Positions 63,601 to 64,000 of a DNA stretch of 64,000 nt are shown here, piece by piece. Source of the stretch: Rotaria socialis (Eukaryota; Rotifera; Eurotatoria; Philodinida; Philodinidae). Made by a program: the position numbers and the translations under genes. Position 1 is the stretch's first letter. Every line of letters begins with the position of its first letter. The notes under the pieces were generated by a model. That model ran no database searches. It was not told where the DNA came from and saw only the letters and a list, made by a program, of their open reading frames with translations. The DNA lies in contig CAJNYU010004460.1 in assembly GCA_905331475.1 (NCBI GenBank), positions 1 through 64,000 of the forward strand. Direction: 5' to 3'.

Positions 63601-64000
63601 AGCTTCCTACTTTCAATAGGAAATAATTATGTACTTACCCTTAAAATTCACAACGTTTTTCCAGTTGGAAAGAGCAATTGTCGAATAGTTTCGAATCATC
63701 GGATCATACTGTTTCCCACCTTACATATTTGCCCTGGGAATATAACTCTTTGGGCAAGTACAAAGAATAGAAATAGTTCTTCAATGAACTCATCTAATGC
63801 TTTCTCATTCGGCATCTTATATTTGTTTAAGATACTTATCTTCAGCTCTTATTACAAAAATAAAGTCAACTGACGAATTATTTAACATCAACGAAATCCG
63901 AATCTTGGCTAGTTGTACTCACACCCTCACCAACATCCTTTTATCGGCTATATTACAATTCTTACAAAGACAATATACAATCTATTTGTCCATAAATAGG
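60641..64000. other. gene-poor right end of the window
   Basis: No gene I can support. A GC-richer patch at about 61420-61640 has open frames on both strands without recognisable motifs and may be a repeat fragment. The rest is AT-rich with scattered short motifs. Further 5' exons of the PARP14-like pseudogene could extend to about 60930. Confidence 0.5.

Overview
The window is animal nuclear DNA: AT-rich, with compact multi-exon genes, GT-AG introns that are often only 50-60 bp, and long gene-poor stretches of low complexity. The best fit is a bdelloid rotifer (Adineta, Rotaria or a relative). This rests on a fused ADP-ribosyltransferase/TPR protein of a type typical of bdelloids, bacterial-looking single-exon genes (an AlkD-type DNA alkylation repair protein and a small conserved protein), short introns, and splice acceptors lying on or just before start codons, as expected with spliced-leader trans-splicing. 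The species call is inference; the gene models come from translating the sequence and checking splice phase.

Layout. 2.7-4.6 kb (+): innexin. 6.2-11.4 kb (+): neuroligin-like cholinesterase-domain adhesion protein. 11.5-13.3 kb and 15.2-17.6 kb (-): two tandem eIF5 genes sharing a 718-bp stretch with no visible difference, although the rest is strongly diverged; the duplication also carried the last bases of the neuroligin-like gene. A single N at 16093 separates two identical 222-bp blocks and looks like an unmerged contig overlap. 19.4-19.9 kb (+): LITAF-domain protein. 21.3-22.1 kb: two hAT-type non-autonomous elements with 8-bp target duplications. 22.4-23.5 kb (+): GT17 N-acetylglucosaminyltransferase. 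26.4-27.2 kb (+): AlkD-like protein. 28.0-28.3 kb (+): small secreted cysteine-rich WAP-like protein. 29.0-31.1 kb (-): ADP-ribosyltransferase/TPR protein. 31.2-34.4 kb: a large element with imperfect terminal inverted repeats, a tRNA-like sequence and degenerate repeats.

35.2-37.6 kb (-): IFT52, divergent from choline kinase at 38.0-40.6 kb (+). 41.6-42.8 kb (+): geranylgeranyl diphosphate synthase. 43.7-44.1 kb (+): bacterial-like conserved protein. 48.2-52.5 kb (-): a tight run NIP7, VPS25, UFC1, alpha-1,3-fucosyltransferase with gaps of 123, 76 and 140 bp, which looks like a trans-spliced operon. It is divergent from an amyloid precursor protein (APP) orthologue at 52.9-55.9 kb (+). 58.4-60.6 kb (-): a broken PARP14-like gene (two macro domains and an ADP-ribosyltransferase end) with a mariner-like miniature element inside. 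The last 3.4 kb shows no gene I can support.

Most genes are ordinary housekeeping or cell-surface functions of an animal: gap junctions, adhesion, translation initiation, cilia, lipid and isoprenoid synthesis, glycosylation, ufmylation and ESCRT sorting. The unusual content is the asymmetric eIF5 pair, the operon-like cluster, the transferred-looking genes and the well-delimited small transposons.
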